NCBI GenBank assembly: GCA_016177145.1
Contig: JACOVV010000035.1
Span: forward strand, 1-11,852
Source: Candidatus Omnitrophota bacterium
Lineage (GTDB): Bacteria > Omnitrophota > Gorgyraeia > JACOVV01
DNA: 11,852 nucleotides
Direction of reading: 5' to 3'
Below, piece by piece: positions 5,585-11,852 of the stretch (positions are counted from its first letter, which is position 1; every line of letters starts with the position of its first letter). The translations under genes were made by a program, and so were the position numbers. A model generated the notes under the pieces. It did not search any database and was not told where the DNA came from. It worked only from the letters and a program-made list of their open reading frames with translations.

Positions 5585-7197
5585 CGAGTATAGCGCTGCT
5601 CATTCTGTGGAACGTACCAGTGAATAAAATGATAACCTATGCCTATCGGCGTCGCTTCCACCCCGCGGAACCGGCGGTGGACTACCGGTAAACTGTCGGG
5701 CGCATAGAGAAAAACAGCCGGCGCGTCATGGGCAATCAGATGGTGGATCCGATGGTAGATCCTCCGGCGCTCCTCCTGGTTGAAGTTTCTCCGCCCCTGA
5801 AGCAATAACTCATCCACTTCCGTATTGGCATAATCCAAAAAATTAAACTCGCCTTCTTTTGTCTTGGAAGAATGCCAAATGTCATACAGATCCGGGTCAC
5901 GGGAAAGAGACCACCCTAATAAGACCGCCTCAAAACGGCGTTTGTCAATGAATTCACTGATGAACGAACTCCATTCAATCACCTGAATTTTCATGGAGAC
6001 GCCGATCTGAGCCAGCCGTTTTTGGATGATCTCAGCCGCCATCCGGCGCTGATCGTTTCCTTGATTGGTGATCACCGTGAATTCAAATTTTCTCCCCTCT
6101 TTGTCCAACCAGCCGTCCTGATCGTGATCACTCCATCCCGCTTCTTCCAGCCGCTGTTTCGCTAAAACAGGATCGTAAAGAACCGGCGGGACCGCGGAAT
6201 CATACGCCCAGGAATCGGGCAGGAAAGGACCTGTCAGTTCTCTTCCGAGTCCCAGCAGGACTCCGTTAATAATCTCCCGGCGGTCAATGGCGGCCGTGAT
6301 CGCCTTACGCACCCTGACGTCTGAGAACAGCGGGTCCTTGAGATTAAATCCCAGATAGGTGTAACCGAAACTGGGGTATTGGAATTTCTGGTATTGTTTC
6401 CTGAAAGAATCCGTCTCCGTCTGTCTGTGGAACTGCAACGGGCTCAGTCCCATTGAATCAATCCCCAGTCCCTGGAGTTCCAAAAACATCGTGGCCTGAT
6501 CAGGGATAATCCGATACAGATAACGCTGAATATACGGTCTCCCTTCAAAATAATCCGCGTTCGCCTGTAATTCAAGTAACTCCCCCGTCTTCCAGCGAAG
6601 GAACCGATAAGGCCCTGTTCCGACAGGATTCCTGGAAAACTCAGCCGCATTGAGATCTTTTCCCTCCAGCAGATGGCGGGGAAGAATTCCCATTCCCCAG
6701 CTGGCAAGCCCCGGCACAAAGGGTTCTTTATATTTTACCTGAACCGTAAAATCGTCAATCACCGAGAAAAATTCAACCCGCTCGAAATCCCCGCTATACG
6801 GAGTCTTTACCTGCGGGTTCATCAACTGTTGGTAAGTAAACTCGACATCCCGCGCCGTTAATGGAACACCGTCGTGCCATCGAACATCTTTCCTAAGATG
6901 AAAGGTGATTGTTAACTGGTCTTCTGAGATCTCCCAGCTCTCGGCGAGTTCTCCTTCGAGTTCCAATCGGGGATTGTACCGGACCAATCCGTTGAACAGG
7001 AGTCCGCAAACTTCACCCGAGGCGCTGTCAGAAGCCAGAATGGGGATCAGGGTGCGCGCATCGCCGATGGACCCGGTGACAAAAGCATCCCCCGGCGCTG
7101 GGACGTCTGCCGAGTGAACCGCCGAAGAAGGAGCTTGCGAGGAACAGCCAGCCGCCCAAATAACCAACACCAGATAAGATAACGGTATTATTCCCAC
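5581..7197 (-). CDS. Peptide-type ABC transporter solute-binding lipoprotein (SBP_bac_5)
   Basis: A 538-residue extracytoplasmic receptor of the OppA/DppA group (PF00496). The N-terminus is a short hydrophobic signal ending in AAGC, so Cys18 is the likely lipidated residue; the signal lacks the usual basic residues at its start. Family marks are GSIGDARTLIPILASDSAS, LRKDVRWHDGVPLTARDVEFTY, NPVGTGPYRFLRW, FSDVRVRKAITAAIDR and the C-terminal hinge regions. The start is GTG at 7197. No in-frame start exists upstream before a stop codon, and the gene overlaps the end of rfbH by ten bases. No clear ribosome site is visible, so coupling to rfbH translation is likely. It would deliver its ligand to the two permeases at 3517-4497 and 1765-2550. 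The ligand (peptide, nickel or sugar-peptide) cannot be told. Aspartate-rich text near residue 345 (SDHDQDGWLDKEG) looks like a calcium-binding loop. Confidence 0.92.
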   Translation of the reverse strand: MGIIPLSYLVLVIWAAGCSSQAPSSAVHSADVPAPGDAFVTGSIGDARTLIPILASDSASGEVCGLLFNGLVRYNPRLELEGELAESWEISEDQLTITFHLRKDVRWHDGVPLTARDVEFTYQQLMNPQVKTPYSGDFERVEFFSVIDDFTVQVKYKEPFVPGLASWGMGILPRHLLEGKDLNAAEFSRNPVGTGPYRFLRWKTGELLELQANADYFEGRPYIQRYLYRIIPDQATMFLELQGLGIDSMGLSPLQFHRQTETDSFRKQYQKFQYPSFGYTYLGFNLKDPLFSDVRVRKAITAAIDRREIINGVLLGLGRELTGPFLPDSWAYDSAVPPVLYDPVLAKQRLEEAGWSDHDQDGWLDKEGRKFEFTVITNQGNDQRRMAAEIIQKRLAQIGVSMKIQVIEWSSFISEFIDKRRFEAVLLGWSLSRDPDLYDIWHSSKTKEGEFNFLDYANTEVDELLLQGRRNFNQEERRRIYHRIHHLIAHDAPAVFLYAPDSLPVVHRRFRGVEATPIGIGYHFIHWYVPQNEQRYTR

Positions 7198-8579
7198 GTT
7201 TGGCAGTTGTTTGCCGCGTTAGAAAGAATTTTACGGCTCTCCACGAGCTTCTCCGGACCAGGTCCTTGTTGAATAAATTCTTCAATTGATTCGACAATGT
7301 ACTCTAAATGAATCTTCTTAAGTCCCGGATAAACCCCGAACCAAAGGGTCTGGCGCATGATGCGGTCTGTGTTTGTCAACGATTCCGCAATTCTAAAGTT
7401 CTTCCCAAGGTAAGCGGGTTGACACGTCGCGTTTCCGGCAAAGAGCTGTCTTGTTTCGATCTTGCGCTCCTCCAGGAAACAGACGAGATCATTTTTCGCG
7501 AATGGGGCTTGTTCGGAGATAGTTAACAAGAATCCGAAAGGGTTCGGTCTGATTCCCGCCGCAAATCGCGCGAAAGAGAAAAAATCCTTGTAACGGCTCA
7601 GGTTTTTAAGGAAGAAATCGAAGTTCGCGCGGCGCGCTAGAACGAACCGCGGCAGTTTTTTTAACTGAGCCACTCCAATCGCCGCCTGCGGCTCTGTCAG
7701 TTTTAAGTTGTAACCGATGTGGGAGTAAACATACTTATGATCATATCCAAAGGGAAGTTCGCCATACTGAGATCCGAAACGCTTACCGCAGGTATTACTC
7801 TTGCCCGTGTCACACCAACAGTCCCTTCCCCAATCCCGGAAGGAACGGATGATTTTCCATAAAGAGCGGTCTTTCATGACGACCGCGCCCCCCTCTCCCA
7901 TGGTGATATGGTGGGGAGGATAAAAACTAAAAGTCGCTAAATCTCCAAAAGTTCCTGCTTTTTCCCCTTGATATTCCGCTCCCAGAGCGTCACAGGTATC
8001 CTCGATTAACCACAGGCCGCGCTTACGCGCCAGTCCCGCGATTTCTTTGGCGGGGAAAGGAAACCCCAGCGTGTGCGCCAAAATCAACCCTTTTGTTTTT
8101 GGGGAAATAGCCCGTTCCACCCGTTCAACGGTGGTGTTATACGTTAACGGATCCACGTCGATAAAAACAGGAATGAGTTGATTCTGGAAGATCGGATTAA
8201 TGGTGGTCGGGAATCCCGCGGCGGTCGTGATGATTTCATCACCAGGTTTTACGGCGCGGTCTTTCAACAGAGGGGACGTCAACGCCGACACGGCGAGCAA
8301 ATTAGCGGAAGACCCTGAATTAGTCAAGCAGACCGACTGCGACGCGCCCAGATAGAGCGAGAATTCTTTCTCGAACTCCTTGACGAACCGCCCCTCGGTC
8401 AGCCAGAATTCCAGAGAAGCGACTACCGCTTGATAGATTTCCTGCTCGTCAAATATCCTGCCGGCATAAGGAATTTTCGTCTCCCCAGGAATAAACTCTC
8501 CGTTCTCCTTATGCGCCTTCTCATAATAACGTTTGGTTAACTTCTCAATTTCCCTGAGGATGGATTCTTTGTTCCGCAT
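7188..8579 (-). CDS. rfbH: CDP-6-deoxy-4-hexulose 3-dehydratase (E1, Fe-S and PMP dependent)
   Basis: RfbH (DdhC/E1) removes the C3 hydroxyl of CDP-6-deoxy-4-ketoglucose using pyridoxamine phosphate and a [2Fe-2S] cluster, on the way to 3,6-dideoxyhexoses. The protein is 463 residues. In the aminotransferase fold the PLP lysine is replaced by histidine: YPPHHITMGEGG puts His223 at the lysine position. Cysteines 196, 254, 256 and 264 match the C-X57-C-X-C-X7-C cluster pattern of this enzyme exactly. I chose the ATG at 8579, which has GGAAG six bases upstream (8586-8590). A longer frame to a TTG at 8630 adds 17 unlikely residues. The start overlaps the end of the reductase gene by 35 nt, and the stop overlaps the binding-protein gene. 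The partner NAD(P)H reductase (DdhD/E3) is not in the window. Confidence 0.95.
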   Translation of the reverse strand: MRNKESILREIEKLTKRYYEKAHKENGEFIPGETKIPYAGRIFDEQEIYQAVVASLEFWLTEGRFVKEFEKEFSLYLGASQSVCLTNSGSSANLLAVSALTSPLLKDRAVKPGDEIITTAAGFPTTINPIFQNQLIPVFIDVDPLTYNTTVERVERAISPKTKGLILAHTLGFPFPAKEIAGLARKRGLWLIEDTCDALGAEYQGEKAGTFGDLATFSFYPPHHITMGEGGAVVMKDRSLWKIIRSFRDWGRDCWCDTGKSNTCGKRFGSQYGELPFGYDHKYVYSHIGYNLKLTEPQAAIGVAQLKKLPRFVLARRANFDFFLKNLSRYKDFFSFARFAAGIRPNPFGFLLTISEQAPFAKNDLVCFLEERKIETRQLFAGNATCQPAYLGKNFRIAESLTNTDRIMRQTLWFGVYPGLKKIHLEYIVESIEEFIQQGPGPEKLVESRKILSNAANNCQTWE

Positions 8580-9444
8580 AAAATTCTTCCAAGCTTTCCT
8601 GGAGAGCGGGGCCGTTAGCGATTCCCTCAATGGATGATGGAATAAGCCCCCCCTTCAATGGTCTTTTGGCCTTTTGCCCAAGCTCAGCCGTCGCTGCCGG
8701 CTCAATCCATTTTGAGTCCCATCCAAACCGCCTGGCGATCGCAGCGGCAAAATCGGACCGGCTGATTAATGTACTGCCCGCCACGTGAAATGTCCCTTTC
8801 CGGCCGGTCTGGACGAGACCCTTGACGACCCTGGCGATGTGCCCCGCGTAAGTCGGACTGGAGACTTGATCTCCGGGAACTCTGAGCGTCTTATTCTGTG
8901 TGAGGTAGCGGCGCACGGTGTAAAAAAAGTTCTTCTCGGCCGGTTCCCGCCCGTAAACTCCTGCGATCCGGACGATCAAATGATTAGCCGTTTCCCTGCG
9001 AATTAATTCTTCCGCCATCCATTTCGACGTCCCATAAACGCTGAGCGGGTTGGGTTGCGCCGATTCCTGGTAAGGTCCCTGCTTGCCGTCGAAAATATAC
9101 TCCGTTGAAAAAAAAACGAAGCGAAAAGGTTTTTTTGTTTCTTTCAGAAACCGTATCGTGTTCTCAACCGATTCTACGTTGGCTTTAAAACAGAGCCCCT
9201 TTTCTTCCTCACAGCGATCCACATGGGTCATGGCGGCCGCGAAAATGACGACATCCGGGCAGTGCTCGGCGATGAACCTCCGCAGCTGCCCGCGATCGGT
9301 AATATCCAGCGGATAAAAACCTTCTCTCACGCCGGAATGAATGGTTAAGATCGGCTTTTCATTCCCGCCGGCGCCGGTAAATTCTTTCGCAAGATAACCT
9401 CCTACCAAGCCGCCGCTCCCGATAATAGCGACTTTTTTATCCAT
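8545..9444 (-). CDS. RmlD-like NDP-4-keto-6-deoxysugar reductase (SDR)
   Basis: A 299-residue short-chain dehydrogenase of the RmlD (dTDP-4-dehydrorhamnose reductase) family. Here it probably reduces the 4-keto group of a CDP-deoxysugar with NAD(P)H. The glycine-rich nucleotide loop GSGGLVGGYL is near residues 8-17. Then come DVVIFAAAMTHVDRCE, the catalytic region FFSTEYIFDG and YGTSKW (the YxxxK pair), and RIAGVYG. The start is ATG at 9444, where it overlaps the cupin stop by one base (TAATG). The frame is open much further upstream to 9747, but that extension is arginine-rich shadow of the cupin gene. It ends 35 nt inside rfbH. Its role resembles AscF or RfbS/RfbJ, the final 4-keto reductases of dideoxyhexose pathways. 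The stereochemistry, and hence the sugar, cannot be decided from sequence. Confidence 0.88.
   Translation of the reverse strand: MDKKVAIIGSGGLVGGYLAKEFTGAGGNEKPILTIHSGVREGFYPLDITDRGQLRRFIAEHCPDVVIFAAAMTHVDRCEEEKGLCFKANVESVENTIRFLKETKKPFRFVFFSTEYIFDGKQGPYQESAQPNPLSVYGTSKWMAEELIRRETANHLIVRIAGVYGREPAEKNFFYTVRRYLTQNKTLRVPGDQVSSPTYAGHIARVVKGLVQTGRKGTFHVAGSTLISRSDFAAAIARRFGWDSKWIEPAATAELGQKAKRPLKGGLIPSSIEGIANGPALQESLEEFYAEQRIHPQGN
8584..8590 (-). promoter_or_regulatory. Ribosome binding site of rfbH
   Basis: GGAAGAA on the minus strand just before the ATG at 8577-8579. It decides for this start over the in-frame TTG at 8630, and lies within the end of the upstream reductase gene. Confidence 0.75.
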
Positions 9445-9947
9445 TAGCGGTGTTTCACGTCCCAATCGTACGGAATATCGCTGTTGAGGGGATCTATTCT
9501 TTCTATTTCTGCGGGATCGTGCGGGTGAGTGGCGCAATTGGCGACAATGGCTTGAGTAACGCCTAATCCCTGGAAACCGTTCCAGACCAGCGGAGGGATC
9601 TTCACTAAACAGTAATTCTTCTCGCCAAGGTAAATCTCTTGAATGTTGCCGCGCGTTGGAGATTCTTCGCGGCCGTCGTATACCGCCAGTTTGATCATTC
9701 CCGACACAACGGCGTAGTGAAGCGTCATCTGCCGGTGCAGGTGCCATCCCTTCACGACGCCGGGATAAACGGTTGAAAAATAGATCTCGCCGAATTGTTC
9801 AAACAGGGGGTCGTCTCTGCGGAGCATGGTTAGAACGGCTCCACGGTCGTCGGGAATAATCTTGAGGGGTTGGACAACAACACCGTCAACGTGAGACGAC
9901 TTTTTCTTTTTTGACGCTGGCTTTACTTTTACTGAAGAATTCCTCAT
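9444..9947 (-). CDS. RmlC-like cupin, sugar-nucleotide epimerase family variant
   Basis: About 167 residues from the ATG at 9947; a TTG at 9968 in the same frame would add seven. After a Lys/Ser-rich start it opens like RmlC (VDGVVVQPLKIIPDDRG). Then follow the cupin stretch KGWHLHRQMTLHYAVVSGMIKLAVYDG, IPPLVWNGFQGLG, and a C-terminal DPAEIERIDPLNSDIPYDW. The histidine of the GLHYQ-type motif is kept (WHLH), and the late Asp may complete the dyad. By my alignment, the lysine and tyrosine of classical 3,5-epimerases are not at their usual places (Leu, and the ANCATH stretch). It may therefore do a single epimerisation, an isomerisation, or another step. The gene overlaps rfbG by about 60 nt and the reductase by one base, so it belongs to the CDP-sugar unit. 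It could be the AscE counterpart. The fold is fairly certain, the reaction is not. Confidence 0.8.
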   Translation of the reverse strand: MRNSSVKVKPASKKKKSSHVDGVVVQPLKIIPDDRGAVLTMLRRDDPLFEQFGEIYFSTVYPGVVKGWHLHRQMTLHYAVVSGMIKLAVYDGREESPTRGNIQEIYLGEKNYCLVKIPPLVWNGFQGLGVTQAIVANCATHPHDPAEIERIDPLNSDIPYDWDVKHR

Positions 9948-10902
9948 ACCACCCGATCGTTTCTCCAAGCGCCTCTTCCATCCCCCATCGCGGTTCCCAG
10001 GAGAGACGCTCCTTCGCCTTGCCGGCGTCCAAATACTGATCCCGAATCTCGGCCTGCGCCTGGTTCAAAACCCGCTTCTTTAAATCGGCCGCCTTCATTA
10101 ATTTCACGATCAAACTGATGACTTCGTTGACGGAATAACGGTGGTCGGCCCCAAAATTAAAAACCTCTCCATGGAGTCCCTCTTCGACCATTTTCTCGGC
10201 AAGTTGAAGATAGGCTTCCACGGCGTCTTTGACATAAAAATATTCCCTCAGGAATTTGCCGTCACTGCGAACCTGCAGTTCTTCTTTAAGGAGAGCGGCC
10301 TTGATGGTTCCCGGGATAATTCGGCTGAAATTCAAATCACCGGGGCCAAACAAATTAGCGCATCGGGTCACGCAGACGGGAAGCCGGTAGGTCTCGGCGT
10401 ATGCTTGCGATATTAAATCAGCGCAGCTTTTTGACACATCGTAAATTCCCCGCGCTAGGAGCGGGAAATCTTCCTTGTAAGGAAGTTGATCGCTGGTCCC
10501 GTAGGCCTTGTCCGTGGAAGCGACAACAACGGCCTTGGCTTTGTGATACTGCCGGCACGACTCCAGGAGGTTCCAGGTCCCTTCGATATTGCTTTTGAAA
10601 GTCTCGATGGGCCCCGCCTGGGCGGTCGTCACGATCGTCTGCGCTCCCAAATGGAGAACAATGTCAATTTCGTATTCACAAAGAATTCTCTCCAACAGAA
10701 AGTAATCGTGGAGATCTCCCCGTACCGAAACGACCTTCCGGTTTAATCCTTCCAGTGCGAAAAGGGAATTCCCCACCTCGTCACGAATGAGGCAAACAAC
10801 ATTGGGACAATGCTTCGTCAGCGCGCTTACCAGATTAGAGCCGACAAATCCCGTGGCTCCCGTGATGAAAACTCTTTTATCTCGCCAGAAAGTTGGTTTC
10901 AT
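9886..10902 (-). CDS. rfbG: CDP-glucose 4,6-dehydratase
   Basis: RfbG (DdhB) converts CDP-glucose to CDP-4-keto-6-deoxyglucose using tightly bound NAD. The 338-residue protein begins with the family's FWRDKRVFITGATGFVGS, giving the NAD loop GATGFVG (15-21). The catalytic set is visible as STDKAYG (Thr130-Asp131-Lys132) and YDVSK (Tyr154, Lys158). CANLFGPGDLNFSRIIP and LREYFYVKDAVEAYL are typical of the sugar-nucleotide dehydratase branch. Other 4,6-dehydratases share these motifs, but the place right after rfbF and before rfbH fixes CDP-glucose as the likely substrate. The ATG at 10902 lies inside the end of rfbF (26-nt overlap), with only a weak purine stretch upstream (GGGAAAAGAAAAAA). The C-terminal tail is Lys/Ser-rich and overlaps the cupin gene. 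Confidence 0.92.
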   Translation of the reverse strand: MKPTFWRDKRVFITGATGFVGSNLVSALTKHCPNVVCLIRDEVGNSLFALEGLNRKVVSVRGDLHDYFLLERILCEYEIDIVLHLGAQTIVTTAQAGPIETFKSNIEGTWNLLESCRQYHKAKAVVVASTDKAYGTSDQLPYKEDFPLLARGIYDVSKSCADLISQAYAETYRLPVCVTRCANLFGPGDLNFSRIIPGTIKAALLKEELQVRSDGKFLREYFYVKDAVEAYLQLAEKMVEEGLHGEVFNFGADHRYSVNEVISLIVKLMKAADLKKRVLNQAQAEIRDQYLDAGKAKERLSWEPRWGMEEALGETIGWYEEFFSKSKASVKKEKVVSR

Positions 10903-11704
10903 ATTTTTTCTTTTCCCATGCGGCCCACGGCCTTTTGCCTTCTTCCCACATTTTGTTCAGCGATTCCGCCTGTTTGAAGGTATCCATGCACTGCCAGAAC
11001 CCGTCTTGAACGTACACAGCCAGCTCTTTCTGCCGGGTCAATTCCTTGAGCGGTTCCTCTTCCAGAACGGAGTCTTCTTTCAAGAACCGGAAGAACCGGC
11101 GATCGAAAACAAAAAATCCGCCGTTGATGAGCCCGTCCACCATCGGTTTTTCCTTGAAACTCTTCGCGATGCCGGCGGAATCGACCTCAACGGTACCAAA
11201 GGAAGTGGAAGGGTGCGCCGCCGTTAAAGTGGCGATTTTCTTTTTTTCCTTGTGGAACTCCAAGAGTTCTCTGATATTGATATCACTCAGTCCGTCTCCG
11301 TAAGTCAGCATAAACAAATCGCTGTCAATCAAATGTTCGATCTTTTTGACCCTCCCCCCCGTGGGGGTTTCAAGGCCGGTATTGATAAAGCTGATTCTCC
11401 AGTCTTCCAACGCGGCGTTTTGATGATGGATTACCTTTTGCTGTTTCGAGCGAAGATCGAGCGTGAAATCATTCGACGTCTCTTCGAAGGTCAAAAAATA
11501 ATTCTTGATCATCTCCCCCTTGTAGCCGAGGCAGAGGACAAACTCCATAAAACCGTAATAATCATAGGTTTTCATGATGTGCCATAAAATGGGCATATCT
11601 CCAATCTTAACAAGGGCTTTCGGTATTGTATCCACCTCATTCCTGAGCCGGGTCCCTCTCCCTCCGCACAGAATGACGACCTTCACCGGGGGAGACGCTA
11701 ACAC
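10877..11704 (-). CDS. rfbF: Glucose-1-phosphate cytidylyltransferase
   Basis: RfbF (DdhA) makes CDP-glucose from glucose 1-phosphate and CTP, the entry step to CDP-dideoxyhexoses. Counted from the GTG at 11704, motifs are CGGRGTRLRN (13-22, nucleotide loop), PKALVKIG (28-35), LTYGDGLSDI (133-142) with metal-binding Asp137, EKPMVDGLINGGFFVF (185-200) and GFWQCMDTFKQAE (235-247). Family proteins normally start as MKVVILCGG, so the second in-frame GTG, at 11686 (residue 7), may be the true start; neither has a good ribosome site. The coding sequence begins directly after the TAG of the preceding GC-rich reading frame, just where base composition changes. That makes the extreme 5' end uncertain, while the rest is solid. 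It overlaps rfbG by 26 nt. Confidence 0.93.
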   Translation of the reverse strand: MLASPPVKVVILCGGRGTRLRNEVDTIPKALVKIGDMPILWHIMKTYDYYGFMEFVLCLGYKGEMIKNYFLTFEETSNDFTLDLRSKQQKVIHHQNAALEDWRISFINTGLETPTGGRVKKIEHLIDSDLFMLTYGDGLSDINIRELLEFHKEKKKIATLTAAHPSTSFGTVEVDSAGIAKSFKEKPMVDGLINGGFFVFDRRFFRFLKEDSVLEEEPLKELTRQKELAVYVQDGFWQCMDTFKQAESLNKMWEEGKRPWAAWEKKKYETNFLAR

Positions 11705-11710
11705 CTAGTG
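11686..11710. other. Composition break at the rfbF start
   Basis: Left of here the DNA has mixed codon use and roughly half GC; right of it the DNA is about 72% GC by hand count with almost only G/C-ending codons. The break falls at the stop/start junction TAG-GTG (11702-11707) or within the first conserved codons of rfbF. I see no repeat, tRNA or insertion element at the border. Confidence 0.65.
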
Positions 11711-11852
11711 CGCCGTGTCCACTCGCGCGCGGTCGAGCCGGCGTGACCACGGAGCGAGGTCGAACGTCTTCGCCGCGACGAGGGACGTGACGACGACCGC
11801 GGCGGTCAGCGTGACCGCGAGGACGACGCCCTCCAGCAGGACGGAGCACACC
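11705..11852 (-). CDS. C-terminal 48 residues of a membrane protein, in GC-rich DNA (partial)
   Basis: Read from the right edge down to the TAG at 11705-11707, this frame gives 48 residues. A hydrophobic stretch (about residues 8-27, GVVLAVTLTAAVVVTSLVAA) is followed by a basic tail (KTFDLAPWSRRLDRARVDTAH). That shape fits the last membrane segment and cytoplasmic tail of an integral membrane protein. In a surface-sugar locus an acyltransferase or polysaccharide export protein would fit, but I recognise no family. By hand count 45 of 48 codons end in G or C and the segment is 107/148 (72%) GC, quite unlike the genes to its left. A codon bias this strong supports this frame over the others. 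Another frame is also open here but lacks this pattern. It may belong to a different genome (contig chimera) or to transferred DNA. Confidence 0.6.
   Translation of the reverse strand, partial: VCSVLLEGVVLAVTLTAAVVVTSLVAAKTFDLAPWSRRLDRARVDTAH

Noticed and set aside
7028..7297. Minus-strand 89-residue frame overlapping the rfbH end and receptor start
   Set aside because: It is an alternative frame of two well-supported genes and shows no domain or fitting start signal.
8580..8630. Longer rfbH start at TTG 8630
   Set aside because: The ATG at 8579 has a good ribosome site and gives the usual RfbH N-terminus.
9445..9747. N-terminal extension of the RmlD-like reductase up to 9747
   Set aside because: The extra 101 residues are Arg/Ser/Pro-rich and overlap the cupin gene in another frame. 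The natural family start is the ATG at 9444, next to the glycine-rich loop.
10787..11227. Plus-strand 146-residue frame across the rfbG/rfbF junction
   Set aside because: It is antisense to two genes with clear catalytic motifs. Its composition looks like a reverse-strand shadow.
11637..11849. Minus-strand 70-residue Arg/Gly-rich frame at the right edge
   Set aside because: It overlaps the conserved rfbF N-terminus out of frame and is extremely Arg-rich, typical of a wrong frame in GC-rich DNA.

Overview
The window looks like part of a Gram-negative-type bacterial chromosome or metagenomic contig of middling GC (a hand count of 60 bases near 11.4 kb gives about 47%). Evidence for a Gram-negative-type cell is a CDP-dideoxyhexose (O-antigen type) sugar pathway and a lipoprotein-type solute-binding protein. 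The many short GTAGGGGC...GCCCCTAC palindromes resemble repeats I know from several uncultured or environmental phyla. I cannot name the organism.

Every gene I can support is on the minus strand, so transcription runs from the right edge to the left edge. From right to left these are: the C-terminal tail of a membrane protein in very GC-rich DNA (11705-11852); rfbF, glucose-1-phosphate cytidylyltransferase; rfbG, CDP-glucose 4,6-dehydratase; a cupin related to RmlC; an RmlD-like reductase; rfbH, the Fe-S/PMP 3-dehydratase; an oligopeptide-type solute-binding lipoprotein; a GT-B glycosyltransferase; an OppB/DppB-type permease; pfkA, 6-phosphofructokinase; an OppC/DppC-type permease; a SAM hydroxide adenosyltransferase (DUF62); and the N-terminal 210 codons of trpE, which runs off the left edge.

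From rfbF to the OppC-type permease the genes overlap or lie within 13 nt of each other, as expected of one operon. The first five would make a CDP-linked 3,6-dideoxy (or related 6-deoxy) sugar, and the glycosyltransferase could use it. Mixed in are the three membrane/binding parts of a peptide-type ABC importer, split up by the glycosyltransferase and by pfkA. No ATPase subunit is present, nor is the ferredoxin-type reductase normally paired with RfbH.

The most unusual part is the left 1.8 kb. It holds ten copies of a palindromic repeat with fixed 8-bp ends and a changing but always self-complementary core. Six are packed into the 259-bp space before trpE, two fill the gap after the OppC gene (one supplying its stop codon), and two lie in frame inside coding sequences (trpE and the DUF62 gene), apparently in interdomain linkers. 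I see none right of position 1768. A second oddity is the right edge, where composition jumps to about 72% GC exactly at the start of rfbF. That suggests a contig chimera or a transfer boundary.
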